Source: Limosilactobacillus pulli
GTDB lineage: Bacteria > Bacillota > Bacilli > Lactobacillales > Lactobacillaceae
Assembly (NCBI RefSeq): GCF_947381555.1
Contig: NZ_CANCWQ010000003.1
Span: 1 to 64,000 of the forward strand
Reading direction: 5' to 3'
Length of the DNA: 64,000 nt
Under the pieces are notes generated by a model. It saw only the letters and a program-made list of their open reading frames with translations, made no database searches and was not told the DNA's origin. The position numbers and the translations under genes are program-made. Below are positions 7,938-16,129 of the stretch, piece by piece (position 1 is the stretch's first letter; every line of letters begins with the position of its first letter).

Positions 7938-9011
7938 TCAATACACCTCCTGCAATGAATAATAAATCGGCAGTAAAATGCTTAGATACATCGAAACAAT
8001 CCCAGCCGCAATCAGAATAAACAACACAGGCTGTACCAGTACTAAAATATGCATTGTTGACTGCCGGAATTTTTTAAACCTAAGCCGCGAAAAAATCGTC
8101 AGCTCCTGCCCCAATTGCTCATTGGATAAGCCTCGATTAATAAAGATTGCCAGTTCATCAGGCAAAAAAGGCATGCTTAAGATAAAATCAGTGAGCTGCT
8201 TGCCTTGCGAGCCAAGCTCATATGCCATCTGACCAACCTGATGCAGCAATGAGTCATCGTCAAAACGGCTGGTCAACTGACAGATCTCATGCAGCGAAAA
8301 ACCATGCTTTAACAAAACAGCCAGATTCGACGTTAGATAATAGTCATAGTAGTCGCGAAAAATCTTGCCAAACAGCGGCCAACGACACTGACGACGAACC
8401 TTTTTTAAAGTCGTCATATGTCGCCAGTGCCTAATCCCCAACAGTCCATAGATTAAAAAAGTGCTGCCAACAACTATGAGTGTTTCACCAAGCGGCCATT
8501 GTGCTGAGCTATTCAATCGATTTTCTTGCTGCCAGCTTCTAAGCTCCGGGAAGACAAAAATCAATAGTGCTCCCAAAATCATCCCCAGCATCAGCAGCAA
8601 AATCAATGGGTACTCCAGCAATGACTTCAGTTGACGTCGCTGCTGAGCCTGAACTTGTAAAAACTGCCCAATCTCTTTTAGCGTAACGGACAGGCTGCCG
8701 TGTTGCTCAGCCAATAACAGCTGATAATAAAGCTCGATTTTTACATAGGGTTTCAGCGCATCAGCCAGTAAACGACCAGACTGAAGCTGTCGATCAATGC
8801 CGGAAAAGAAGCTTGCTTGCTTAGGATAGGCACGCTGTGAAAATTGAACAGCGTGCTGCAATGAAAAACCAACTGTCAATAGATCATGCATCAATAAAAA
8901 CCAATCAGCTTGCTGAGCCGTTTTAAAACTAGCCGGCTTGGTACGATTGGGCCACGCTTTTTTCCAGCCAGCCCTTGGCCACGCAATTTTTGAGCTGCTG
9001 ATTCCAATCAT
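7938..9011 (-). CDS. comGB: ComGB type II secretion-like membrane platform protein
   Basis: 357 residues of the GspF/PilC family, with two related halves: about residues 35-160 and 230-355. Three hydrophobic membrane segments are visible (near 135-155, 172-190 and 328-352). The family signature (LLTVGFSLQHAV, LLAEQHGSLSVTLKEIG) is clear in the first half and repeated as NLAVLLKHGFSLHEI in the second. ATG 9011 has a GGGGA 7 nt upstream and lies 83 bp inside comGA, so translation is probably coupled. It anchors the pilus assembly ATPase ComGA. Confidence 0.92.
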   Translation of the reverse strand: MIGISSSKIAWPRAGWKKAWPNRTKPASFKTAQQADWFLLMHDLLTVGFSLQHAVQFSQRAYPKQASFFSGIDRQLQSGRLLADALKPYVKIELYYQLLLAEQHGSLSVTLKEIGQFLQVQAQQRRQLKSLLEYPLILLLMLGMILGALLIFVFPELRSWQQENRLNSSAQWPLGETLIVVGSTFLIYGLLGIRHWRHMTTLKKVRRQCRWPLFGKIFRDYYDYYLTSNLAVLLKHGFSLHEICQLTSRFDDDSLLHQVGQMAYELGSQGKQLTDFILSMPFLPDELAIFINRGLSNEQLGQELTIFSRLRFKKFRQSTMHILVLVQPVLFILIAAGIVSMYLSILLPIYYSLQEVY

Positions 9012-9903
9012 CGGTCATCCCCGTCCTTTGCTTTACAAAACTTTCCTGCAGTTCATCATCAATCAACAAATCAAACAGTACTGCCAGATGTTTTTGCACC
9101 GTTGGTAAAAGGCGCTGGTAAAAAATCCCGCTGATGGCCTGCCGCAGATAAGACTCGTCAACATTCAACTGTCTTAGGCGAGCCAATGCTCCATAAACGC
9201 TGCGAGCATGAACGGTTGCCATAACCAGATGTCCGCTCAAGGCAGCTTGAATCGCCATTTGAGCCGTCTGCGGATCACGAATCTCACCAATAATAAAAAT
9301 CTGCGGACGGTGTCTTAAGCCAACCTTGAGTAATTCTTGATAGCTCATTGCCGCCAACTCATTAACCTGCAGCTGAACAAATAGCGGCTCGGTAATTTCG
9401 ACCGGATCCTCAATCGTCATCACAATGCACTGTTTGACAAATTGCCGTGCCAAATGATACATCGTCGTTGTCTTTCCTGATCCCATCGGTCCGGCAAACA
9501 GCATCAGACCACGCTTTTTGGCAGTCTGCTGCAATTTTTGCCATTGGGGCGGCACCAGCATCCGGTAGTCATTGCATAAACGATAGATAAACCGAACCAC
9601 CAACGATTCCTGACCACGACAGTCCCCAACCGTCGACAGCCTCAAGTCAACCTTTCCGGCTGGTGCATGCCAGCAAAGCGATCCTGACTGAGGTCGGCGG
9701 TGCTCACTAACTGACATATCAGCCCGATACTTTAAATAGGCAATCAAACGCTGACCCTGTGGCCGTGGCCATTGCTGATAAAGCTGCAGCTGTCCTTCGT
9801 GCATAATCAGCAGTCGATAGTAGCTGCGATATGGTAGAACATAGAGGTCTGAAACTCGGTAGCGAATCAAAACTGCAATATCTCGTGAGAATTCACTTTT
9901 CAA
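8929..9903 (-). CDS. comGA: ComGA pilus assembly ATPase
   Basis: 324 residues, a GspE/PilB-type secretion ATPase that powers competence pilus assembly. Walker A GPMGSGKT is at residues 138-145, the Asp box IEDPVE at about 164-169, Walker B IFIIGEIRDPQTA at 202-214 and the His box GHLVMATVHARS near 230. Like other ComGA proteins it lacks the long N-terminal domain of GspE. The start is TTG 9901-9903 with GGGGGGA 6 nt upstream. First gene of the seven-gene operon, whose order is complete. Its transcription would be expected to depend on a competence sigma factor; I could not identify a convincing box. Confidence 0.94.
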   Translation of the reverse strand: MKSEFSRDIAVLIRYRVSDLYVLPYRSYYRLLIMHEGQLQLYQQWPRPQGQRLIAYLKYRADMSVSEHRRPQSGSLCWHAPAGKVDLRLSTVGDCRGQESLVVRFIYRLCNDYRMLVPPQWQKLQQTAKKRGLMLFAGPMGSGKTTTMYHLARQFVKQCIVMTIEDPVEITEPLFVQLQVNELAAMSYQELLKVGLRHRPQIFIIGEIRDPQTAQMAIQAALSGHLVMATVHARSVYGALARLRQLNVDESYLRQAISGIFYQRLLPTVQKHLAVLFDLLIDDELQESFVKQRTGMTDDWNQQLKNCVAKGWLEKSVAQSYQAG

Positions 9904-10023
9904 GACTATCCCCCCTTATCATTGCTATATACCAAAAATAAAACATTGCATTTTTTATCTGAATTTAGTTTCTTAAAATAAAAGGCGCCCCCTCAGACCG
10001 TAGTCCAAGCGAGCGCAATTATT

Positions 10024-10062
10024 CATCAAAAAAAGCCCAAGCATTGCTGCTTGAGCCTTTAA
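10024..10062 (-). terminator. yebC terminator
   Basis: On the complement GGCTCAAGCA and TGCTTGGGC pair across GCAA and are followed by seven T residues, 10 bp after the yebC stop. Confidence 0.85.
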
Positions 10063-10071
10063 AAGCCGAAA

Positions 10072-10815
10072 TTATTCAGCATCATCATCGTCTTCGATAA
10101 CCCCTGCTTCGTAAATGTCGGCAACATCATCGTTGTCAGTTAGTTCATCAATCAAGTGCTTGTATTGACTAACTTTGTCGCTAGGAACAACCGTCGTGTT
10201 TTGTGGGATCATGGTTACTTCGGCCGTGTCCAGTTCGTAGCCTTGTTCTTGCAGAGCGTCACGAACACTGGTCATGTCGCTTGGTGCCGTGAAAATCTGG
10301 AACTTGTCGTCAGTAGCCTTCATGTCTTCAGCACCGGCATCCAGAGCATCCATCAGCATGTCGTCTTCGCTCTTGTCCAGACCATCACGCAGGATTTCAA
10401 TCAGACCCTTGCGATCGAACATGTATGAAACGGAACCACTGGCACCCAGTGAACCACCGGAATGCGTAAATGCAGAACGTACAGCGGCGGCCGTCCGGTT
10501 CTTGTTGTCAGTCAGGGCAAAGACCATTACTGCAACCCCACCTGGGCCATAGCCTTCATAGGTAACTTCTTCAAACTTGGCACCGCCAGCACCCGTAGCC
10601 TTTTCAATTGCCCGTTGAATGTTCTTCTTAGGCATGTTGGCTGCGTGGGCCTTGTCGATTACCAGACGCAGTTGAGGGTTGTTTGCTGGATCAGGATCAC
10701 CTGTTTTAGCGGCTTGGTACAAGTCACGAGAAATCTTTTGGAAAATCTTGCCACGCTTGGCATCTTGGGCATTTTTACGCCCTTGAATGTTATGCCATTT
10801 TGAATGTCCTGACAT
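10072..10815 (-). CDS. YebC/PmpR family translational/transcriptional regulator
   Basis: 247 residues covering the whole YebC/TACO1 family. The N-terminus SGHSKWHNIQGRKNAQDAKR (residues 2-21) is the family hallmark, followed by AANMPKKNIQRAIEKATG (about 54-71), YEGYGPGGVA and the C-terminal MIPQNTTV region. YebC proteins bind the ribosome or DNA; recent work links them to relief of stalling at proline stretches. It has a strong ribosome site (GAGGAG), a good downstream terminator, and appears monocistronic or co-transcribed with the membrane protein gene upstream. Confidence 0.94.
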   Translation of the reverse strand: MSGHSKWHNIQGRKNAQDAKRGKIFQKISRDLYQAAKTGDPDPANNPQLRLVIDKAHAANMPKKNIQRAIEKATGAGGAKFEEVTYEGYGPGGVAVMVFALTDNKNRTAAAVRSAFTHSGGSLGASGSVSYMFDRKGLIEILRDGLDKSEDDMLMDALDAGAEDMKATDDKFQIFTAPSDMTSVRDALQEQGYELDTAEVTMIPQNTTVVPSDKVSQYKHLIDELTDNDDVADIYEAGVIEDDDDAE

Positions 10816-10897
10816 TACTAACTCCTCTTTTCTTATATAGATTTAGATAACAAACATTGAAATTTTACCAAATTAAGCTGGTAAATTCAAGGCTTTA

Positions 10898-11731
10898 TCA
10901 GTAATGACGAATAATTCGTAAAATACCGCGCCAAAGCCACCAAACTATAGCCAGGATCAACAGCAGCCACGCCATTTGCCATCCCTTGACCAAAACGTCA
11001 TTACCGATTTTTACAATCGTTGACGCATAGTCCGGCTCAGTCTGGGCAGCCTGGGCGGTACCAAGCTTGATCAACCAGACTAAGCCAAAGTACAGACCAG
11101 CTGTCCAAGTCGTTGACCAGCTGAAAATCTGCAAAAAGCAATGGGTAAACAGACTCCAGGCCATCAAAACAGCTAGCGCAATCCCGCTTATAATCAGCAT
11201 TACATTGACAACGGTCTTGATGGTCGTAATCGTCTTGGCTGCCGTTTGCACCTCAGAGGTATTCAGTTTTTGATTGACCTGATTTGTCAGCTGACTGTTA
11301 AATTGACTGGTAGCCGAATCAGGCAGCATTGAAGTTGAAAGACCGTATGCTCCCAACTCATCATCGACTTTTGACTGCAGCCTTTTTTCGATATTGGTCA
11401 GATCAAGCTTAATGTTTTTACCGGCATAAACCTGTTTAACGGCTTGTTTGACCAGTCGCTTGGTTTCTTTGATCGTCAAAAGTGAACCAGAGACGCCATA
11501 CTCGCTTAAGCTACTATTAACCTGCTCTTTTAGCTGCGTACTGATTGGTGAATCAGCCAGCTCATCGGCAGCAAAATCAGCATTCAGCACGGTTGCATTC
11601 AGCAATAGGCCAACCGCTATGATCAGCGTCAGTAAAACACCCAAAAACGATGCCCAAAAATGATGGGGATGAGGTTTTTTAACGGGAGCAGCAGTCTGTT
11701 TTTGCTGGCGCCGCATCTCTTCTCGAGACAT
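10898..11731 (-). CDS. Uncharacterised four-helix membrane protein
   Basis: About 277 residues of no function I recognise. A basic, His-containing cytoplasmic head (residues 1-26) leads into a transmembrane segment (about 27-48), then a predicted outside domain of about 120 residues rich in Ser, Gln and Leu with amphipathic helices, and three further membrane segments (about 171-195, 204-222, 252-275). This outside-domain-plus-hairpin layout suggests a sensor or envelope protein. ATG 11731 is chosen over the adjacent TTG because AAGGTGA is about 10 nt upstream. It starts 18 bp after ccpA and is likely co-transcribed with it. Confidence 0.72.
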   Translation of the reverse strand: MSREEMRRQQKQTAAPVKKPHPHHFWASFLGVLLTLIIAVGLLLNATVLNADFAADELADSPISTQLKEQVNSSLSEYGVSGSLLTIKETKRLVKQAVKQVYAGKNIKLDLTNIEKRLQSKVDDELGAYGLSTSMLPDSATSQFNSQLTNQVNQKLNTSEVQTAAKTITTIKTVVNVMLIISGIALAVLMAWSLFTHCFLQIFSWSTTWTAGLYFGLVWLIKLGTAQAAQTEPDYASTIVKIGNDVLVKGWQMAWLLLILAIVWWLWRGILRIIRHY

Positions 11732-11748
11732 CAAGAGTCAATCACCTT

Positions 11749-12765
11749 CTAGTGCGTTGATTGACGCTTCTCAAAACCATGTTCCAAAATAACGTCTTTG
11801 GATTCGTCTTCTTCGCCGTCTTCGTCTTTGCTGTTCATCAGTTTCGTCAAAAGCCGCATTGATACCGCACCCAAGTCGTACAGTGGCTGCGTAATCGTAG
11901 TCAGCTTAGGGCGCGTAATCTCGGTGGTCTTCGTGTTGTTTGAGGCAACAATCTGGAACTCATCAGGAACCTTAATGCCGTGATCAGTCAAACCGTTCAT
12001 CAAGCCGGCCGCCACGCCATCATCGCTGACAAAAGCAGCCTTGGCACCACTGTCAACAATAGCTTGTGATTGCTTGTAGCCTTCAGCATAAGAATCATGT
12101 GTTTCAAAGATCAGCTTTTCATCAAACTCCTTGCCGGCTTCCTGCAGTGCCTGCTTGTAGCCTTCAATTCGGTAGCGCTTGTTGATCGTGCTATCCTTTG
12201 AGCCCACTACTAATGCCACAGGACCATCAACGCGTTCAATCAAGTACTTGACGGCTTGTTTGGTAGCTTCCTGATAGTCAATCCGGACCGTTGGCAACTC
12301 GTCATCATTGGTAACTGAACCGGCAACAACGACTGGAACGTTGGACGAACTGAATTCCTGGCGCAGTTCTTCAGAAATGTCATGACCCATAAAGATGATG
12401 CCGTCTACCTGCTTGGCCATCAATCCACGAACCACTTGCAGTGCCTTGCGGTCATCGGCATCCGAGTTGGTCAGGATCATATTGTACTTGTACATTGATG
12501 CAATGTCGTCAATCCCAAGTGCCAGTTCCGCAAAGTAGGCATTGGTAACGTCAGGGATCACAACACCAACCGTAGTCGTCTTCTTGCTGGCCAGACCACG
12601 GGCCACAGCATTAGGGCGGTAGTTCAGCTGCTTGATGACATCAAGCACTTTTTTACGCGTTTCTGGTTTAACATTGGGATTGCCGTTAACGACTCGAGAA
12701 ACGGTCGCCATGGAAACGCGGGCTTCGCGTGCCACGGTATAAATGGTAACTGATTGTTTTTCCAT
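11749..12765 (-). CDS. ccpA: Catabolite control protein A
   Basis: 338 residues, a LacI/GalR regulator that, with HPr-Ser46-P, binds cre sites for carbon catabolite control. The helix-turn-helix is at residues 7-28 (TIYTVAREARVSMATVSRVVNG), the hinge helix with YRPNAVARGLA at about 50-60, and the periplasmic-binding-like core follows with TTVGVVIPDVTNAYFAEL. The C-terminal region has a short acidic insertion (SKDEDGEEDESKD) near residue 315. It is transcribed divergently from pepQ, an arrangement typical of lactobacilli and known from family knowledge to allow mutual regulation. Confidence 0.96.
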   Translation of the reverse strand: MEKQSVTIYTVAREARVSMATVSRVVNGNPNVKPETRKKVLDVIKQLNYRPNAVARGLASKKTTTVGVVIPDVTNAYFAELALGIDDIASMYKYNMILTNSDADDRKALQVVRGLMAKQVDGIIFMGHDISEELRQEFSSSNVPVVVAGSVTNDDELPTVRIDYQEATKQAVKYLIERVDGPVALVVGSKDSTINKRYRIEGYKQALQEAGKEFDEKLIFETHDSYAEGYKQSQAIVDSGAKAAFVSDDGVAAGLMNGLTDHGIKVPDEFQIVASNNTKTTEITRPKLTTITQPLYDLGAVSMRLLTKLMNSKDEDGEEDESKDVILEHGFEKRQSTH

Positions 12766-12827
12766 AGTTTATAAGCCCTTTCTTTGTTGATTTTGGTTGC
12801 TTTCATCGGTTTTTCATAACCGCAATC

Positions 12828-12856
12828 AATATAACAAAATTAACGGTTTTGCGCAA
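12828..12856 (-). promoter_or_regulatory. ccpA promoter
   Basis: On the complement a -35 TTGCGC (12851-12856) and a -10 TATATT (12828-12833) are exactly 17 nt apart, pointing to ccpA. The -35 lies in an 8-bp palindrome TTGCGCAA. Confidence 0.65.
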
Positions 12857-12875
12857 ACTTAATGATAAACAAATA

Positions 12876-12884
12876 TGCTATAAT
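12876..12884 (+). promoter_or_regulatory. pepQ promoter, extended -10
   Basis: TGC followed by TATAAT at 12879-12884 gives an extended -10 about 50 nt before the pepQ start; the -35 is poor. AAGGAG lies just before ATG 12935. No clear cre site was found between the two divergent genes. Confidence 0.55.
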
Positions 12885-12934
12885 ATTAACAATTATTTAA
12901 AAAAATCTCATCTTATGCGTAAGGAGCAAGACGA

Positions 12935-14035
12935 ATGAATAAATTAACACAATTACAACAAGCTGTCAATGAAGCCCAGCTTGATGTTGCCTATCTCAGT
13001 GATCCGATGACTATCAAGTACCTAACCGGCTTTGGCAGCGATCCGATCGAACGGGTCTTGGCCCTGCTGGTATTTCCCGACCATGATCCCTTCTTGTTTG
13101 CACCAGCACTGGAAGTTGAGGCCATCAAAGATACGGGATGGCCATTTGACGTCTACGGCTACCTTGACCACGAGCAACCTTATGCAATGATTGCCGAACA
13201 AATTAAAAAGCGCGTTGCCGCACCAACTCGCTTTGGGATTGAACAGGGCTTTTTGACCGTTGCACGCTTAAGAGCTCTGCAGGAACAATTCCCTAAGGCC
13301 AGCTTTGACTACGACATGACGCCGACGATTCAGCACATGCGTCTGATCAAGTCACCAGATGAGATTGCTATTTTGGAAGAAAACGGCAAGTGGGCCGATT
13401 TTGCTTTTAAGGTTGGTTTTGATGCCGTCAAGATCGGCGCAACCGAAAATCAGATTGCCGCAGAGATCCACTATGCGCTGCAAAAACACGGTGTCATGCA
13501 CATGAGCTTTGATACCCTGATTCAAGCTGGTGCCCACGCAGCTGAACCACATGGAGCTACTAACGACACCAAGATTCAAGACAACGAGCTGGTATTGTTT
13601 GACCTGGGAACCAATGTTGATGGCTATACCAGCGATGCTTCCAGAACCGTTGCTGTTGGTACGCTTAACGATAGGCAAAAAGATATCTATCAAGTATGCC
13701 TGGAAGCTCAATTAGCCGCCCAAGATGCCGCTAAGCCTGGCATCACGGCAGCCGAATTGGATAAGATTGCCCGCGATATTATCGATCACGCCGGCTATGG
13801 CGAATACTTCATTCACCGCTTAGGTCACGGTATGGGCATGACTGATCATGAATTTCCTTCAATCATGGAAGGCAACGATATGCTGCTTGAACCAGGCATG
13901 TGTTTCTCGATTGAACCAGGGATCTACATTCCAGGCTTTGCCGGCGTACGGATCGAAGACTGTATCCACATTACCAAAACCGGCAACGAACCGTTTACTC
14001 ACACGTCCAAAGAGCTGCAGTACGTTGGTCGCTAG
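12935..14035 (+). CDS. pepQ: Xaa-Pro dipeptidase (M24B)
   Basis: 366 residues, a cytoplasmic metallopeptidase cleaving X-Pro dipeptides, part of the proteolytic system for using peptides. It has the N-terminal creatinase-like domain (residues 1-125) and the C-terminal pita-bread domain. The dinuclear metal ligands can be placed: Asp in FDLGTNVDGYTSDASRT (near 222-234), His in HRLGHGMGMTDHE (near 294) and the two Glu in SIEPGIYIPG and GVRIEDC (near 327 and 341). Divergent from ccpA. Confidence 0.94.
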   Translation: MNKLTQLQQAVNEAQLDVAYLSDPMTIKYLTGFGSDPIERVLALLVFPDHDPFLFAPALEVEAIKDTGWPFDVYGYLDHEQPYAMIAEQIKKRVAAPTRFGIEQGFLTVARLRALQEQFPKASFDYDMTPTIQHMRLIKSPDEIAILEENGKWADFAFKVGFDAVKIGATENQIAAEIHYALQKHGVMHMSFDTLIQAGAHAAEPHGATNDTKIQDNELVLFDLGTNVDGYTSDASRTVAVGTLNDRQKDIYQVCLEAQLAAQDAAKPGITAAELDKIARDIIDHAGYGEYFIHRLGHGMGMTDHEFPSIMEGNDMLLEPGMCFSIEPGIYIPGFAGVRIEDCIHITKTGNEPFTHTSKELQYVGR

Positions 14036-14079
14036 TGACAGGCAAGATTAATTAAAATCACGGTTTTTTAGCCAAATAT

Positions 14080-14214
14080 ATAAGAGGCTGGGAATAAAGC
14101 TTCAAAACAGAAAAATGGCTGAAGATTGCGTTACTTAAAACGTTGATCTTCGGCCATTTTTAAAGTTGTTTTATTTTGTCAGAAAAATTCGTTTTTTCCA
14201 ACCTCTATATTTTA
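14080..14214. repeat. Long inverted-repeat element / bidirectional terminator
   Basis: Between convergent pepQ and the ytxH-like gene. An inner stem (AAAATGGCTGAAGAT with ATCTTCGGCCATTTTT) is nested in an outer pair (ATAAGAGGCTGGGAA with TTCCAACCTCTATA), so nearly the whole 135 bp folds on itself. Runs of T on both strands allow termination both ways. The AGGCTGGGAAT start resembles the element at 25.2 kb, suggesting a repeat family. Confidence 0.6.
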
Positions 14215-14218
14215 TACA

Positions 14219-14707
14219 TTAATTTTTATCATTCGGCGTTGACTGAGACGTTTGATCATCTTCAGCCGCCTTGACATCATCATTTGCTTTGGGCTCGTCT
14301 GACGTCTTATCGATTACGATATCGTCTTGGTTTGAGCTGTCGGCTTGAGCCTTGGCAAGTTCGTCTCTGATCTGAGCGGTCTGTTCGTCAAAATCATCGT
14401 TGGTAAAATGATCGACCGCTTGATCAGCACTTTTTTTAACCGCATCCGCCCCTTTTTTTACGGAATCGGCTAAATCATTAAATTTATCGCCAAACTTGTC
14501 AACAGCTTGTTCTTTGGCATCTTGAACCATTCCATCGGCAATATCCAAAGCGTTAATAGCATAATCAGTTGCGTAGTCCATTGCCTCATGAGTCTTATCG
14601 GCCACGGCCTGTTTGATCTGCTTTTTCTTATCGGCACTCAAAGCTTGCCAAGCACCAAAAGCAGCGGCTCCGCCAACCAAAAAACCAGCTAAGACTTTTT
14701 TCGTCAT
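14219..14707 (-). CDS. YtxH-domain protein
   Basis: 162 residues with an N-terminal glycine/alanine-rich hydrophobic segment (KKVLAGFLVGGAAAFGAWQAL, about residues 3-23), the YtxH/gas-vesicle-like motif, followed by a long charged amphipathic helix region (to about 115) and an acidic, Asp/Lys-rich low-complexity tail. Such proteins are small membrane-tethered, often general-stress associated. It follows the DUF948 gene by 21 bp in a two-gene operon, a pairing seen in many Firmicutes. Molecular function unknown. AGGAGG precedes ATG 14707. Confidence 0.78.
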   Translation of the reverse strand: MTKKVLAGFLVGGAAAFGAWQALSADKKKQIKQAVADKTHEAMDYATDYAINALDIADGMVQDAKEQAVDKFGDKFNDLADSVKKGADAVKKSADQAVDHFTNDDFDEQTAQIRDELAKAQADSSNQDDIVIDKTSDEPKANDDVKAAEDDQTSQSTPNDKN

Positions 14708-14728
14708 AAGTCCAACCTCCTATCAAAA

Positions 14729-15145
14729 TCAGTCTTCCTTGGAACGATGCAGCTTGCTCAATACGTTGAGCGCCGCTTTTTTACCAGCTGCTGCCAGCAG
14801 ATGTCGGCTTTGCTTGGCACTTTCATGCTGTGCATTCAGCCTGTCGGTAAACTGACGCGCCGCCGCATTGACGTCACTGGCACTTTGACCAAGATCAGCA
14901 ATAGCTTTTACCGCTGGATCCAGTTCAGTTGATTTCTTGTTCAGATCTTCCAACAATTCGTTGGTATTTCCTAAAACGTTTTCCAGTTCATGCGTCAGCG
15001 CATCAACATCTTTGCTTAATCCTTCAATACTTTTAGTCGTTTCTTCCAATGTCTTTCCCAAACGAGACAAAAACATTCCAATAAAGCAAACCAGCACTAC
15101 AAACGCGATCGCCGCGATCAGGCCGGCAATTTGTCCAGCAGTCAT
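14729..15145 (-). CDS. DUF948 domain protein
   Basis: 138 residues: an N-terminal membrane helix (about residues 3-27, AGQIAGLIAAIAFVVLVCFIG) then an extended coiled-coil region (SRLGKTLEETTKSIEGLSKDV and onward, to about 110) and a basic end. This is the DUF948 layout, known from B. subtilis YtxG. Paired with the downstream YtxH-type gene, probably a general-stress or envelope pair. AAAGGAGGAG precedes the ATG. Confidence 0.8.
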   Translation of the reverse strand: MTAGQIAGLIAAIAFVVLVCFIGMFLSRLGKTLEETTKSIEGLSKDVDALTHELENVLGNTNELLEDLNKKSTELDPAVKAIADLGQSASDVNAAARQFTDRLNAQHESAKQSRHLLAAAGKKAALNVLSKLHRSKED

Positions 15146-15263
15146 TTAAAGCTCCTCCTTTGTAGTTACACCAAGTTTAACATATTGGATATTTTTTTGT
15201 TAATTATTATTGGTGACTGTCTTATGATATAGTTGTTTGGAATCTAGATAAGGAGTAGTTTTA

Positions 15264-16106
15264 ATGAATAAGCAGATTCAACAACTGACCCAATCATTTG
15301 CAAACGTTGATCTGGATAAGATTGCGCAAAACCTCGTCAATCGTCTGTTTTCGATTTTACTGACGATTGTTGTTTTCTTCGTGATTTTGTGGGCCGGCAA
15401 GCTGATCATCAACTACGCTTTTAGCCATACCAAACGCTTTAAGATGCTGGGTGCTCATCGCATTGCCACGTTTCATACCTTGACGCTTAATATCTATCGG
15501 TATACGTGCTTTTTCTTTCTGCTGTACGCCCTGCTTTCATTGATTGGCGTGCCGGTCGGAACCTTGGTCGCCAGTGCTGGGATCTTCAGTATTGCTTTGG
15601 GGCTTGGTGCCCAGGGATTTGTCAGCGACATGGTTAATGGGTTTTTTATTCTATTGGAAAAACAGCTTGACGTCGGTGATGTAGTCGTCATTGGCACCGT
15701 TAAGGGTACGGTTTCGGGAATTGGTCTGCGAACCACTCGCGTTACCAGTGCGGACGGCACCCTCAACTATATTCCCAACCGCAACATTACTACTGTTAGC
15801 AATCTTTCCCGCTCAACCTGGCATGCCAGCGTTGATATTCCAATCGGCCCCAACGCACCATTGGCTGAGATTAAAAATGTAATTGAAGACGTTAACCAAA
15901 AACTGCTTGCCCAGGGAAAGTTTGGCAAGCATCCCGCACCTAAGATCGTTGGTCCCGTTACGATTCCAGCTACGGCTTCTACCAAGGCCTCGCTGGTCTA
16001 TCGCGTAGCTCTTACAACGACCTACGATGCTGAATATCAATTGACCAGTGACTGTCTGGCAGCCTATCTGACGGCTTTAAATGATGCTCATGTTTCACTC
16101 AGCTAG
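15264..16106 (+). CDS. MscS-family small-conductance mechanosensitive channel
   Basis: 280 residues. Three hydrophobic helices are seen (about 28-50, 72-94 and 96-118); the last contains the glycine/alanine-rich pore helix (GIFSIALGLGAQGFVSDMVNGFF) typical of MscS TM3. The beta domain (LDVGDVVVIGTVKGTVSGIGLRTTRV, about 135-160, then YIPNRNI) and the C-terminal alpha/beta domain follow. It is similar to B. subtilis YkuT. It would open on hypo-osmotic shock to release solutes. AAGGAG precedes ATG 15264. Followed 23 bp later by the HAD gene. Confidence 0.92.
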   Translation: MNKQIQQLTQSFANVDLDKIAQNLVNRLFSILLTIVVFFVILWAGKLIINYAFSHTKRFKMLGAHRIATFHTLTLNIYRYTCFFFLLYALLSLIGVPVGTLVASAGIFSIALGLGAQGFVSDMVNGFFILLEKQLDVGDVVVIGTVKGTVSGIGLRTTRVTSADGTLNYIPNRNITTVSNLSRSTWHASVDIPIGPNAPLAEIKNVIEDVNQKLLAQGKFGKHPAPKIVGPVTIPATASTKASLVYRVALTTTYDAEYQLTSDCLAAYLTALNDAHVSLS

Positions 16107-16129
16107 TTTCTTTAAGAAAGGTTTTGACT

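Noticed and set aside
9904..10023. Competence sigma-factor box before comGA
   Set aside because: No sequence stood out as a clear ComX/SigH-type box; calling one would be guessing.
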